Shown here: piece after piece, positions 20,068 to 33,500 of the stretch | Numbering within the stretch: position 1 is the first letter of the stretch | Layout of the letters: each line of letters begins with the position of its first letter | Assembly (NCBI GenBank): GCA_950295325.1 | Contig: OX485808.1 | Coordinates: 4,278,501-4,342,500 of the forward strand | Direction: 5' to 3' | DNA from: Polytrichum commune | Taxonomy: Eukaryota; Streptophyta; Polytrichopsida; Polytrichales; Polytrichaceae | DNA: 64,000 nucleotides | Notes under the pieces: model-generated | Database searches by the model: none | Told to the model about the DNA's origin: nothing | The model's input: the letters and a program-made list of their open reading frames with translations, nothing else | Translations under genes and position numbers: made by a program

Positions 20068-23000
20068 TTCATAACCGGTCAATCATCCAACTTGAAATAA
20101 AAAGAAGTTGGTTTTAAAGTCCAGGAAGTCAACATGTTTAAGGGATGAGAAGTACATCAAAATGATGCGATAAGAGTTATTTCCTTAGAGTAACGGAGTG
20201 CATTGGCCTTTGTAAGGTATGCCTTACAAAGGCTAGTATCAATTTGATGGTCCAATTGAAAAAAAGACTTGAGAATACCTAGTATTACTATATTGTGAAA
20301 TAGAGAAACAAACCTATCTCTAATGGAGTTGTAGAGGGAATACTCCAACACAAAGTAAGTGTCACTTTCAACTACACTATCAGAGCAAGTGTATGGCACT
20401 TCAACAACCCTCTTGCATTTTTTTCTATCCACACATAGGACATTTCATCCATGAGTAGATTGTTTATGCCCCACAGCGGTCAATGGATGTCTAACTACTA
20501 CTATGGTTCATAATCCATCTTCTCTCACCCGTTATGTGGTCCATAACATTGTTCAACTTCTCTTTATATCAATATTCACCCCTCTTGACATCAATACTTG
20601 ATCCCCACCACTTGAATCTTTGGTCACAAAGGCAAGAGTTTCTCTAAGGATGACAACAATGTGTAATGGGAGGTGACATTTTTTATTCACAAACTAATAC
20701 TTTTCGTATACCCGACTTGCATAATCCTTCCACTTTTGGCAAGGGTTCAGGTATTACGCTCTCTAAAAATTAGTATGTTTGCAAGAAAACTTCTCAGTGT
20801 ATATTTTTTTTGTTTTTAAACTTGATAATCAGTCCAAAAAAGAAGGAACCAAAGCTGCACCATTTAGGAATGCATGTAAGGGTCCAAACTCTTTAAATGT
20901 CATGGCCCACCAAAGTTGCAGGCTTGAGCTTAAAGCTCTCTGTGACTGGACCTTCAATATGGATTCCAGATGCTATATTTATTACCACTACAAAGGATTG
21001 TGAATTCATCTTGAATACTTTCTTTCTTTTCTAATCAAATAGCGTTTTTCTATGGATAAGAGAAATTTTACACTGCACATAACTTCTCATTTACCCCAAT
21101 CTGACCTTCGGAGAGAAGCCAAGAGAAGACCCAAAGACCTAATATTTGTCTTTCAACTTCTCAGATTTCCTCTAGTAAGGTAAGTGCATATGAAGATAAT
21201 ATTCTTTACCAAAATGAAGATCCTTTTTCCTCTTGAATGATCATACAGGGCCCCCACAATTATCTTGAAACTATAATTGTTTACAGATTTAAAGCAAGTA
21301 GTCCAATCTCAGTTAATCAAATGTCATTTTGGTGTCCAGTCCTAGATCCACACCTGTTATACACACTGCTGAAATACAGAAGTTTGATTAAGGTAAGTAA
21401 ACGAACTAGGCCTACTTATGACCTTAAGTGAATCCTAATGGTGGAGCTCTAAATTCCCAAGGATACAAGCATGCATGCATCCGCTGTCTCAACTAATTTG
21501 CAGGTCTTTGCAAAATTGCGAATACCTGTTATGCAACAAGTTGCACTCAGATGCCAGAATTGGCCTCTTGAAGGTCGAGGCACATTTTATATTGAGGAAT
21601 GTGATGTGATGCGGCACCTGGAAGGGTCTGAAAATTGTAATAGTGCTTATTAACTTAGTTGAGATCTGTCCGGCAGGATGAAGGGGAGCTCCTATGTCAG
21701 TTCAGATTCTAGAAGTTCACACTGCACAGCAGCTTAAAAACTGGTGCCACGTCCTGGCTACCACTACAGCTTCAAAAGGTTCAACTTCCCAAGCTAGAGG
21801 GAATCATTCCAGAAAAGGTACGGTGACTAAAAATGGGGAAGGCTTGGGAATTAGGGCAAATGATCATGGTGGTGGGCCGGTGGCGGAGATACTTGCTTGC
21901 TTTTCCTTAACGAGGAATCTAAAGTTGGAATCAAGAGCCTGATAATAAATATATACATAAAAAAATCTACTGCAACAACGCTTTGTGACTTCTTTGACCA
22001 AAAGCTCTTATCAATCGTATGAAGTTACTTACAGAAACGCCCTGGGCACCCCTTTCTGGAGCTCTTCGCTGGTTGTACTTTTATCACCAGGCAATTATGA
22101 AGATTCATAGGTGATCAGTTCAAAAAGGAACAAAAGAAAAGACAAAAAAGCACTTGTACCGAGTCCATGGTTTTAGTGATCAAACAAAATGTTTACAATC
22201 AGAAAGGTACTGGGATGCGAAGCCCAGGGCAAGTTACTCGTACCCTGCTTTTTAGGTGAGGGAATTATTGCATGCAAGCGTACCTCACTTTCATCCATGT
22301 ACCTTGCAGACATTTACATCTACAAATATTGATGATGATTCTACCTAAAGCTTATTATGATTCATTAGGTTTGCAAGTGATGACTTAGGAAAGGTCGGTT
22401 TACAGAAGGAATTGGGTGCAGGTTATGGTTCACCAAAGCCTCAAAGCTGCTGCTGCAGATACTTCTTCGTACCTGGATTTTCACTAATAGCAGATACTCA
22501 CTATCAGGGGAGGTAAGTCTCTTTCAGGTCTGCAGGCAAGTAGGTGGTTTTCTTACAAGATATCTCCTGAGACCTGTATTAGTTAATGACATATGATAGA
22601 TTTTAATAGAAGAATCTTCTGTATTTACATCCCAAGTATAAAAAGGCAAGGTATGAAGCATATGGAAGTAACCTAGAAATGAAGGCGATGGGACTCTTTT
22701 GATGATTGACTGAAAGGAAGTGATAGAGAAACGAAGGTGATAGACTTTTTATAATTAATTGAAATGGAAGAGAGATAGAAATGACGTGATAGAATTCGAA
22801 TCACAAGCCATGACTCATGTCAATCAAACAATAGGTGAGGTGTAGCCATATTCAGGCTTGTAAAACATCTGAACCATGCGCGGTTACAAACAGACACAGT
22901 AGATGAAGGAGAATTTCGTCCTTGGTTATATCAAAAACCTTTGTCAATGCAGACCAATAATTCTGTTCCTGAATGACTTTGAATGTGTGTTTAACACAAA

Positions 23001-23309
23001 GACATAAAGAAATTTAATTAATAATGTTTTCCACTTACAATGGCTGTTGGCTGGAAACCTGGCTGCTTCTAAGCTGGCTTGTCAAATCACCCAAACCTCC
23101 AGCTTGTCCATCGCGTTTTTGTGATGAGGGGCAGATAACTACATCTTATAGCATCACATCCTTCAAGAATGCCAAGGTTGTCATTTTGCACTCCATAGTC
23201 TTACATCCACTATTTTAAGTAACATAAGCCTGAATACATAGGAAACTCCCAACTATGAAGCTTTCCAACCTCCAACCACTGAGCAGACATCTTCCCTCAG
23301 CCAAAGCAC
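20068..23309. other. Gene-poor stretch
   Basis: No ORF longer than about 90 codons occurs here and none has recognisable features. A short degenerate tandem repeat of about 55 bp (2-2.3 copies, 'gaaatgaaggcgatgggact' type) lies at about 22674-22795. The end of the stretch is probably the 3' region of the minus-strand EFG1-type gene. Confidence 0.45.
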
Positions 23310-26300
23310 TTAAGTCTTTTTCTTTTTTGGTCTCCTCTTCCGCTTGGGCTTTGTTTGCTGTAGTGGACCATCAGATACTGAGCTCTTGATGTTCTCATAA
23401 CTAGTGCTACTTGAAGGACGGCTCCGGGTCCTGCCAATGTCATCACTTGTGCTAGATGTGCTTGGGTTGTATCGAGCCCTTTTGTTTGTTTCTATGGTAT
23501 TGGAAGGCCTGTTGTTCCTGGTCTTCATATTACCAGTGACATTGTAAGTTGATGACGTCATTCGACCTTTGGGTCTTGGGGGTGGCATAAGCAACTTTGC
23601 AGTTTTCTGACTCTGCAAATTAAAAAATGTCCATAAAAAGTGGTCAGTCATTAGTACAGTGATCATCACAAAGTAACGAAGCTGCAACATCAAACCTTGG
23701 ATAGTTCAGAGAGTGGATTTAACACTTTGGATGAGGCTTGCATTTATGAGACTCAAAAACAAATCCTAGTCCCTCAGATGGGCCAAGAAACTGTTCTCAA
23801 ACCCTTCTAAGACAACAGCATCATTGCCCAAATCCTCCAGGTACAGAATGAGATTGTTGATAATACCTGGTCCTTCACAACAGGTTTAGTAGGCTTGGCA
23901 GCTTTCCCAGGTCTTTTCTGTATTCCCATATCAATTACAGTTGATGATTGACCAGGTGGTAGCTTGGTCACAGGTAGGACCAGTTCCTTTGAAGTGTCAT
24001 CCTTCTCTTCTCCCATTCTGTACAACATCCAATGCCACAAATTCAACCATTATTACTGCCTTGACAGCCATGAACATAGTTCCAAGAATCCAAAGCCACT
24101 GTAATTACATTTCCAAGTTACCAGTTAAACCCCATGCATCCCGTCTTGAAACACAAACCTAAGTTCTCAACCCGAAAATAATGAGAAGAACACTCAATTG
24201 CAGTAGCATTATCAAACTCTATCCTCACCTTGGACTCTTGTCAGTCCATTCATCATCGGCATCAGCATCATCACTGGAGGAGCCTGCAATGAAGAAATCA
24301 TCTTCACTCATGTCCATTGCTTCATCCTCACTGCCCGTGTCTGCAATGACCACAGAAAAAAGTGGATCAGTTGCCACAGAAACTTCAATCTCTCTTGAGA
24401 TACTCACTACATAGTAGAATATAGCAATCCCAAGAACACATGTGGATATTGAACCTTGTCAAACTTGAACTACCTTCTAGGTCAAGTCCAGCAGCTGCCG
24501 CAGCTAGAAGGTTGGCTTTGATTCTTTCACGCAGCTCTATACGCTTCTTCACAAGCTCCTCATCATCTTTCCCCATGTTCAAAGAGATGTACTTCTCTGT
24601 CTTTGGAAAATACTGCAATTCCCAAGATAAACAACAATTGCAAAAAGATCAGTATGATGAGAATGCACTTACCATAATGACTACTTCAAATTAAGACTAC
24701 AATTTGCATGAGCTCCAGCTACAAATGAGAAACTCGATTTCAAATCCTACTTTGATGTGCATGAGACAAGTCATATTTTTCAACTTCTAACCCAAGAACA
24801 CCAACTGACACAATAAGCATTCAAACTAGAAGAACACGTGAAATCAATGCCACCAGTTTCTCAACCAAAGGAAACTATCTAATAAGGTTATACAATAAAC
24901 ACCTCAAACTGTAACAAGATTGATGTGTACGAACAAGATTCGTCTGTTCCCCCAACCCGCATATATCCATACTAGTCCATAATGCAAAAAGATACAACTC
25001 ATGGCTATCCTGGACTCTTAAGGCTCGAGACTCGGAAGGAAGTGAGAGTATCTGAATGACATACTCGAACATACTCAAGATCTTCTTTGAGGAGATGAAG
25101 CTGTTCAGCAAGGTTTGCGAGCTGCTGTGTACTATCCTCAGATGGGTGGTCCAACAATGCTCTCTGCTGCTTTTCTGTTCGCCTGATTCTGCGCTCAATT
25201 TTTCTCCTCTCTGTAATAAGTCAATCACCAGACTCTATCTTATCAATTGAGTGAACCCAAATTCTAGTGACATAGTATTCATGACTTTTGGTTGTGAAAC
25301 TGCTAAACTAAAGTTGTGAAGAATCAAGGGTTTAGGTCCTCCCTCATTCAACTCCAAAGCAGAGTAATCTGTGATGCACATAATCACTGGCTTACCAAAA
25401 AATTTAACCTTGCGGTAGCGCAGGGACATCTTTCGCTCAAGCTCAGCTGTGGCATGTTGATCAGATTGTTGCTTCAGTTCATCCAAGCGTTTGTGCTGAG
25501 CTTCTATCACCTCTGCAGGTAAATCCTGCACATCAGACCTGGATTGTTTTAAATTTGCTCTCACTAAATAGACCCTTATCACTCATCCTTCTTGTCCTAT
25601 ATCAAACAAATTCACAACAGAAATGCACCAAAATCCTGACATCCAGAATCTCACAATCTTGCCATTGACAATTTGTGCACAGTGAGATTGGAATGCGCAG
25701 GACACATACGCAAAACTTGATCAAATAAAGTTCAATACAACTATTTGCACCTGAATATCTGGGTAACATCCAAAGTCAGAAGCGTCCTGTAAGTAGAGTT
25801 TTGTGTTTAAAGTCACATGTAATTCTAGAGTAGAAATGAAAAAGACACCTGCATCAGCAATATGAGTATCCATCTTTGGCCTATCAGAGAGAGAAGCACC
25901 ACAGAATGTCTCAAACCGTACTAATACATCTGCCCATCTATACTTTTTAATTCCGTAAACTGGCAAACAATAGCAGATTCAAACACTTGTACGGCATGTT
26001 CACGCAATTGAGTTGGTTAAGGATGCCTGCCGTGTGAAAAAATGAAGACGGCCATATCATGCACTATTTCTGATGCAATTCGATCGTCCTCGACAAAGAA
26101 ACATAAAAAGTACTTACTTTTGAGTTGACCTTGACCTAACAACTACAGTCAACATGATTTTTCATTCCATGTCTAATCCCCTTCGCATACAGATGCCTTG
26201 GAATAGCTGAACTACTGCAGACCTTTCTATGAAAATTGGTTCAATATCTGGTGAGCTACACCTGCGCTGCATCCGGCCAAGCCTACCTATCCAAGTACAG

Positions 26301-26625
26301 TTGACAATCCAGCATCAGACATAGTTTTGGCAACCTACAGTTTGAAAGATTGGAGAATTCCACTGAGAGCACTAGAAAAAACACCATGATGTCACAGACA
26401 AATGCCCCTTAAAACCCTAGAATGAGACAGGTTGCTTCCTACCTTCTTCAGGAGACGCTCGATTGAACGGATCTGATTCTTGATAGACACTATCTTCGGC
26501 TTCTTCTTGTCGTTCTCCTTGCGCACCCCGCCAGGTCCTTTCCCACGGCCGCGCCCCGAGCTTGAACCTCCCCGTGCCAAGGGCGGCCTCCCTGTTTTCT
26601 TCCTCCCATAACCCCCGTGCGCCAT
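23310..26625 (-). CDS. EFG1-like: EFG1-type rRNA-processing protein
   Basis: Seven exons join in consistent phases: 26625-26443, 25525-25396, 25210-25065, 24612-24474, 24340-24229, 24017-23867 and 23612-23310, giving 387 residues. The start MAHGGYGRKK is typical of plant members. The EFG1 domain runs from about residue 44 (KKPKIVSIKNQIRSIERLLK) through DLPAEVIEAQHKRLDELK, ELERKMSLRYRKVKFF and RRKIERRIRRTEKQQRALL to YFPKTEKYISL (about 154). It is basic and predicted helical. After it come an acidic Ser/Asp-rich stretch (SEDDFFIAGSSSDDADAD) and a lysine/arginine-rich C-terminus (KPKRKRRPKKKKT) that should act in nucleolar import. In yeast, EFG1 acts in early 40S pre-rRNA processing in the nucleolus; the same role is inferred here. 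Length fits plant homologues as I recall them. Introns range from about 70 to 920 bp. Confidence 0.93.
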
Positions 26626-26740
26626 CCTTTGTTTTCTTCCTCCCTCAATTTCTCCCCTCCTCAAAAACTCACACTTTAAACCCCACCACTACTCTAAACC
26701 CTGCCTCGTCTTACTATCTCTCTCCTCTGCATCTCACCTC

Positions 26741-27000
26741 CTCTTCCTCAAGATGGCCAAACTCCACAAAACCTAAAACCCCGAACAATCAACAACCCAG
26801 GACCGATAGCCGACGACGACGACAACCTCAAATTAAGCCACCTGAATCCCCCAACGGATAGCCCCGCCTCGCCTTGATGTCTCTTCCTTCCTCCGAGTGG
26901 TCGCACTCCACAAAACCTAACACTCCCCAACAATCAACAACGAACGACCGGCAGCCGCGACGACCTCAAGAATTAAGCCACCTGAAGCTCCCAATGCACG
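26741..27000. repeat. Tandem duplication of about 144 bp upstream of the EFG1-type gene
   Basis: The block 'actccacaaaacctaa' recurs at 26761 and 26905, each followed by 'caatcaacaac', 'acgac...ctcaa' and 'attaagccacctgaa'. The region is C-rich compared with its flanks and lies 120-380 bp upstream of the EFG1 start codon, so it should include promoter or 5' untranslated sequence. Confidence 0.8.
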
Positions 27001-27487
27001 GCGACCAGATTGGACTCCATCCAAAAACTCCTTCGCCACACCTCCGTTCCGCGAACTGACCTGACCTGACCTAACCTACTCCGATAAGCTCAAGCTCCGG
27101 AGCTCCGAAACCCCTGTTCCCCCCGATGCTGCTGCTGCTGCGGCGATGATGGTGCTTGATGAACTGCTGTTGGCTATGGTGGTGGCTGTAATGATAAGCT
27201 TCAGCGGCGCCAAAACCAAAGCCATGAAAATCTACCGCCTTATCGGTGCGAGTGAGAGTGGAGCTGGGATGGGGGCAAATCGGAAACACTGGGGAGTGCC
27301 AAAAGCGCAGAGTTCCATACAAGGCAAAAATATCTGGGAACAGCGTAAGAACTACATAGTACTACCGAAGGCGACGCCCTAGATACTTATCGTAGACTGC
27401 ATAGACATCTTTATACGGAACCCCGGGCCCACCGGCGACCTACGTGGCTTTCATGTAATAGTATTAATGGCCTATTAACACCAAAGG

Positions 27488-27816
27488 CATTAGGCCACGG
27501 CTTTTAAATGACCATGCTACCCCGCTTTTTGGATGAGATCATAGGAGAAGTCCATGGACTATAGGTAGTCCTTAGTGTAAACCCGAATTCCCGCCGTAAA
27601 TTTCGCTATGCCTCTTTCTAAGAGCCGTCCTAGGAAGATTTCTTACGATCTTGGGCAACATTCTTCATATTTTTCATGTGGGATTTCATGTAGAATCTTC
27701 GTCCACTGAAGATGTTATGGGCTATGGTCAAAACTACCCTCATATAAATGTAAAGTGAGGGCCCCTAGCACTCATCCAATGAGAATTCAAGGATTCTCAA
27801 AAGCCATGGCCTAATG
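27488..27816. mobile_element. Possible MITE: inverted repeat of about 38 bp
   Basis: 'cattaggccacggctttt' at 27488-27505 is mirrored by 'aaaagccatggcctaatg' at 27799-27816 with one mismatch. A weaker complementary extension reaches about 20 bp further out on both sides. There is no coding capacity. I could not identify a target-site duplication, so the outer ends are unknown. Confidence 0.45.
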
Positions 27817-28762
27817 GTTTTTATGTGAACATGCCCTGAGCCTACATTGTTTGTGGTATCGATTCTTATTAATGTCACACGGAACACTACACTTAAATAA
27901 GGTACAAAAGTGTTATTTAATTAGGTTTTTTTTTCTTGTTCTCCATCTTCTACTTATCATATTTGCATCATCGAATGTTTGTTGCATCAGCAAATCTATG
28001 ATGAAATATCAACAAAAACTAGATCGGAAATCGGACCTCCCATGATTCAGCTATGGTGACATGAAGTGCATGTTTGTTGGTTCCTTAACTGAATGCATAG
28101 GTCCTCCCATGTATGTGAATTATTGAGTGTGGAGTAGTTAACAAAATTGTAAAACATTTCCAATGTATTTTAAACAAGTGTCTTTATGGTGTTTGTTCTT
28201 TCATCCTCACCTAACCAGACACCAATCAAACATAGGGGTCTAATAACACCCGCATCATATCATAGTCTTATTAGTGTGGGTGAAAAATTAAATTTGTGGA
28301 AACCATTATTGTGGCCACACTAATTTGTTAGTAAAGGTGGAAATAATGTGGGCCAAACACCCCGGAGTTGACCCAGAAAATTAGTTTACTATAATGACAT
28401 CTCACCCATTACAATTTAGGTACTAAATCATTTCCAAGCATTAATTTCAAGCATGGATTGCAATACAAAATTATTATTAATTACAACTTGATATTGAAGA
28501 TTTACAATTTCATTTGTGGGTTTCACATATGCAATTGAGACTGACACGATTTACAAAGTTCATTTTTTTATGCGATCTACTTAAAGTTGGTTATGGCACT
28601 TATCGACAACATCTTGCATCTTGACAATTATTATCACCTATACAAAAGGCTTCAATATAGGGTGAATGACACTACTGGTCTGGTGACAAATCGAAATAAA
28701 AAAAGTAACGCCCGTATCCAGGTGCCGATCAACATGAATGTGAGCCCGTTAACATTATGTTA

Positions 28763-29017
28763 ATCACGGTTAACCCTTAAAGGACAATGCTGCCCCACGG
28801 GCTTGGTATTATTTTGGGAGAATCTTGTTCAAAACTTCTACTCCATTGCACCAAATGGGGTTTTTAGAATGCCAAATCGAGCACCTTAGCAAGCTCTATA
28901 CTTCTTTAGAATAGAGTCTATGTAAATTAATTGGTTAATCATGCTTAAAATGAATTTTAAAAGATATTTTGGGTGTGGTATCGGGAAAGCATATGTCCTT
29001 TAAGGGTTAACCGTGAT
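28763..29017. mobile_element. Foldback or MITE-like element with perfect 23-bp inverted repeats
   Basis: A 23-bp sequence beginning 'atcacggttaaccc' at 28763-28785 is repeated exactly in inverted orientation at 28995-29017. Complementarity continues imperfectly inward ('aaaggaca..atgct') and outward ('taaca..ttatgt'), so the true arms may exceed 45 bp. There is no ORF between the arms and no clear target-site duplication. Confidence 0.6.
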
Positions 29018-30366
29018 GCGACCGACATAAGGTGTTATGCCTCCTTTATCTGGTGGCACTGGAATACCATAAACAAAACAATATCATAAGGGCTCTCGAA
29101 TAGGATTCAGTTGTTTTTTGGGTTGCAAATGTTATGCTGCAAGACCCACACCACCCTCTCAATCCATTGCAAGCTTGTGACTTGTGTCGTGCACAAGTTG
29201 TGAACGAATTGAAGCAAGTCGGATGTTTTGGAATTTATATAGGGTCCTAAGATATGTGCACCTATTGTGGTACACATACCTAAAGTGAACACAATCATAG
29301 GATTGGTTGACATCGCGTGTCTAGAACCTAGGAAAGCCATAGATTGTTTCCAATTTAGGTACATAGTCCAAAATAGTGGCACACACCTTAGTGCGTACTT
29401 GGCCGAATTATGGGCCGCGGCATCGAAGAGGACTCTTTCTAGATGCTTTATCTAATTTTGGATATTTTTCCTTGAAAAGTGAGAGGGAGCCCGGAGGACT
29501 CAATGATAAGAGTGCGGGCGCAATTCAAAAGTTAGGGCATGACCACTCATGAAAATTCTTTCACGTTGGGAGTAGGGAGAACTTGGTTCTTCTTTGATAT
29601 TGTTTTGTGCATGTATGATTGGGCATGTTTCATGGGTGGGGCACTCAGTGCGTTTTACAAACGACGTGCATCATAGTATAGGGAGGATCAAATTCATTTG
29701 AAATGAAGTTATAAAGGAATTTCAAATAATAAAGGGTTTGCAAAAAGTAGACCATCCCATTACAAGTAAAGTATACAACTATGAAATGTGAGTCTTACTT
29801 TTTAATAGAATTAATATAGGGGTTGAATTTGAAGATCCTAAAGTTCATGTTGGGTATGATTTGTTTGTAAGCATGTTGCATGTTGGATGGATGAAAAATG
29901 TGTTGGATGTACGTGGAAAAACGTGTTGTTATGTTTTGTAGTATGATCCTCAAGCACAAGTTTTCTGCAATGGCTTGTATGGATCCATGTTTCCAATAGT
30001 TGCATGTATGGACAAAAATTGCTTTCTATCACTTAAAAGTATTATAAACTATAATAAATTGCATTGGCATGGGAAATATAAGTAATGATAGGGTGCAAAA
30101 AAAAAAGTTTGTTTTAGAGAATCAAGTGTTTAAAGGGAACCTTGAATAAATATCCCCTAAAGAAATATGCCTCCACTGAACATGGTACACAGAAATCCTA
30201 TAGAGTGCCCCACTTGTGATACGTTTTTTCTCCTGAAATTTAATTTCTTAACATCCAGATGTGATCCAGACACATTGTTTGGAATGTTCAAAAGTTTGAC
30301 ATGTGGACCTAAATGTTTTACACTTTCAATATTTCAAACATTGTTCAACGATGTTGAAATCACCAT

Positions 30367-30560
30367 CCAGGAAGATTTTTGGGCATAATTGGTGAAGATC
30401 CTAAAGTTCCCAAGATCAACCAATTACATTTTGCAATCTTCCAGTCCATGGTTTATTAAATTGCGGTATATTCCATAGATTCTATTTTTTAAATGTCGGT
30501 AATTTCTCAACGTCTTAAACTTCAACCGGTTATTTCTCAAACTCAGCCGGTTCATCTGAA
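30367..30560 (+). repeat. AACCGGTT-containing dispersed repeat, copy 1
   Basis: This block parallels 59911-60102 in the same orientation. Both share 'ttttgggcataa', 'ggtgaagatccta'-like sequence, 'tcggtaatt', 'aaccggttatttctcaaa' and 'ccggttcatctg'. It is non-coding. Confidence 0.8.
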
Positions 30561-33500
30561 ATCTCAAGATGATGACCATGTGCATAAATAGCGTGTAAAT
30601 TGTTTGGACCAAAGTTGGTGTTTTTAGTACGTTTTGATGTGCTTAATACTACACATGTCATACCATAATTTATTTTTGTGAAACATTGTTTTTATTGTGT
30701 GTTTTGGTCACATAGTTTTGTGAGACATGGCACTATTGTTTTTAAATGATACAATAATTATTGAAATGGGCTTGGGACTAATACATATAATTAATGTGGC
30801 TTTAAAATTGAAGTATCATGTTGATGAAAGTGGATGTAAATGCAATTTTTGGGCTATCACCTAGCTGGAGAGCTACCATTTTCAAATTAGTGACAATTAG
30901 CGGCAATAGTCGTTTAAAGGCAAATCACCAATGTGAAACGAGGGCGATAGTCGTTCCTAGACGGTTGCAACCGCCTTCACCTCCCCCGCCGATAAGGAGG
31001 AGGCTGACCATCGCCAAGACATGCTATTTTCAATTGAGTAGAATCTGACATAGTCTCAGCATAGATAACAATAGGCAGTGAACGTCGAAGCTCAGTGATT
31101 GAGTTCGGCCATAGACACTTAGCTGGGCCATATGCTTATAGGAATAGACGTAGATGCAAGAGCCGAGTGATTCGGACTCTGATGTGACTTGGAAATTTGA
31201 CAGTATGAGTAAACTGTTTGTGAGATGCAATTGTCTTCAATGTGGAAGTTGTTTGTCGTGTGATTGATAATCGTGAAATGTCTTGTGTGATTTCTGGCAA
31301 GTAGCCGTGTGCGTTGAAATAGACGTATCATCCACCGAGAAGGTGAGGAACTTTGTAACTGAGTCTGGAAATAGCAATGGTCGAAGTAGGACTATGGCCA
31401 TCGTCTTGTGAGTGAGTCGTGTCAATGAAGCAAAGGCTGATTGCCGAGAAAGAAGGGCAATTAGTCTAGTGGAAGAAGGAAGAGTTGAAGTCTGAGAATG
31501 GCAATGGGCAAGAGAGAGAAACTTCTCTCAGTCTGTTGTAGAAGTTAAGGGCTATTTGTCGAGAGTGAAGTAAGGGACCATAGCCGAAAGCAAGATCAAG
31601 TCCTTTGGCAATTAGACAGTGAGTGGTAGAGTCTTGGAAGTCTGAAACTTCCATGAGGCAAGGCCTGGGCGATAGGCTATGTTAAGGGAAGTCATGAGAG
31701 AAGTTCGTGAGGGTAAATAGTCGAGGTTAGGGCCATCGCCTACTCGGACTGAGAGCCGAAGCGTCGAGGAAGGGCTATCGCCTGAGTCCTTTGGCTATCG
31801 CCCGTCTGTTACAGAGAGACTATGAGGGAGAGTTGAGAGAGGAATGTCCTGTAGGGCTATAGGCTTAGCATGTGTCGTCCCTGAGAGAAAAGATAGTAAG
31901 AGAATAGAGAGGCCGCTCGTGGGAGCATAGCCAAAGGCCTACTCTAAGACACGACCTGGCGTGTAGCCGTTGCAGTGACTGCAGAGACGAGCTGAGTTAT
32001 TCGCAGGCGTGAGCTGCAAAAGACATTACCATCTCAGGAAAGAGAGATTGACTACTTAGTGTAAGACATTACCAAAGGCTAATACTTTCGAGCTTAAAAT
32101 GTAATTAGGCCTTAATCAAGGAATATCGCCTACATTGTTGATGCATTGATCATATATAATGTTGTGGGGATTTGTGTGGACAAGTTGCCAATCAGCTGAA
32201 GATGAAGATGATGATTACAGTCTTGTGAAGATTGGCCGAATGACTGTAAGTTAAATTAAGATGAATTAATTCGAAGTTATTGCAAAGCTCAATTCTTGTT
32301 ATGCAAAGACGATGTGGTTACAAAAAGACATTACCCCGGACTTCGGTCCTGACGAATTGCCAAGGACTACTTGCCAAGCTTTTGAGCTTCACGATTGAAA
32401 GAGGTCAAAGACATAGAGTGATAGAAACTTTCCCTAAGGATAGGACATAATCACTTTTGACAGAGGAAGCACAAGGAACCATAAGAGTGGGGAATAAGTG
32501 GAATTAAGAAGGAATGAAGGAAGAAAGGTCCTAAGTTGTTATTATAGTCCTTAAATCCAATGTGACATTAACCCTTATAGACACTATCTCAGTCTTCCTG
32601 GAGACTTTGTTCCCTGGGTTTTGTTGTTTTGAGCCATAGCAAAAACTTACTACAGTGGCCTTCATGACTTGTTATACAAGATCAAGTCTTACATGCCACC
32701 CTCTTTAATTGGCATCCATTGATTGCAGTGTGATTACATGGGTTGATGATGAATGTTATGGACCACCATAGATAAGATCTATGCATGTTTTTTTTTATAA
32801 ATATACATATATGTTCTATTTTTTAACATTGCAGCTGAGAAATGGGGGAAAGTTAGGTGGAGTGACTTCTAACAAAATTTTGTAAAGTAAACATGACCAC
32901 AAGCAATCTTAGACATCTCTAAAAGAGATTTTTTTATAATTTACAAGATTAGCTTATTGGACTATAAAATTGATATTAAAGGCCTCAATTGTCACAGTTG
33001 AAATGGGTCCTTTGTCTTCAAAGGGCATGTTTTAGAATACATCCATATGTAACAACAATGATTACATATATGTGATATGTATTTGAATATGTGTCAATTA
33101 TGATATGACCCCAACTTGAGCAACTTAAAACAATTAGTGAATTTAATAAAGTTTAAGCTCTTGTTGAATCTATGGTCAATATTTGAAATAGAATGCTTTT
33201 CATATGGTTCTAAGTTAATCGAGAACAATGTGGAGTCTTCAAATCATAGGGATACTTGAACCCATATTCATCCTTGAAATTCTTTATTGAAAGCTAAGTT
33301 CTCCAAATCACATCTCCAAATCATACTTTTATTCATCTTTGACAATAACATAACATTATTCAAATCTATAACAGTGTTATGAAGACGATCTCCCAAGCCT
33401 TTATGACTTAACTCCTTAAAAAGTTGAGAACCTCGTAGGAAAATTGTGAAGAGCAATGATCTTGATTACATCTATACCCCATTCTATATGGCTGGAATTA

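Noticed and set aside
25990-26100. tRNA or SINE-like signal ('gagttggttaagg' and 'aattcgatcgtcc')
   Set aside because: Box A- and box B-like words are present at plausible spacing, but no acceptor or anticodon stem forms. The site lies in the first intron of the EFG1-type gene and is probably chance.
27071-27382. Overlapping ORFs on both strands in a G+C-rich patch
   Set aside because: Neither shows recognisable features or splice-consistent extension. The patch is better explained as upstream sequence of the EFG1-type gene.
30850-32400. Possible retroelement remnant, because of repeated 'ggctatcgcc' words and higher G+C
   Set aside because: No long terminal repeats, primer-binding site, polypurine tract or reverse-transcriptase/integrase motifs could be found.
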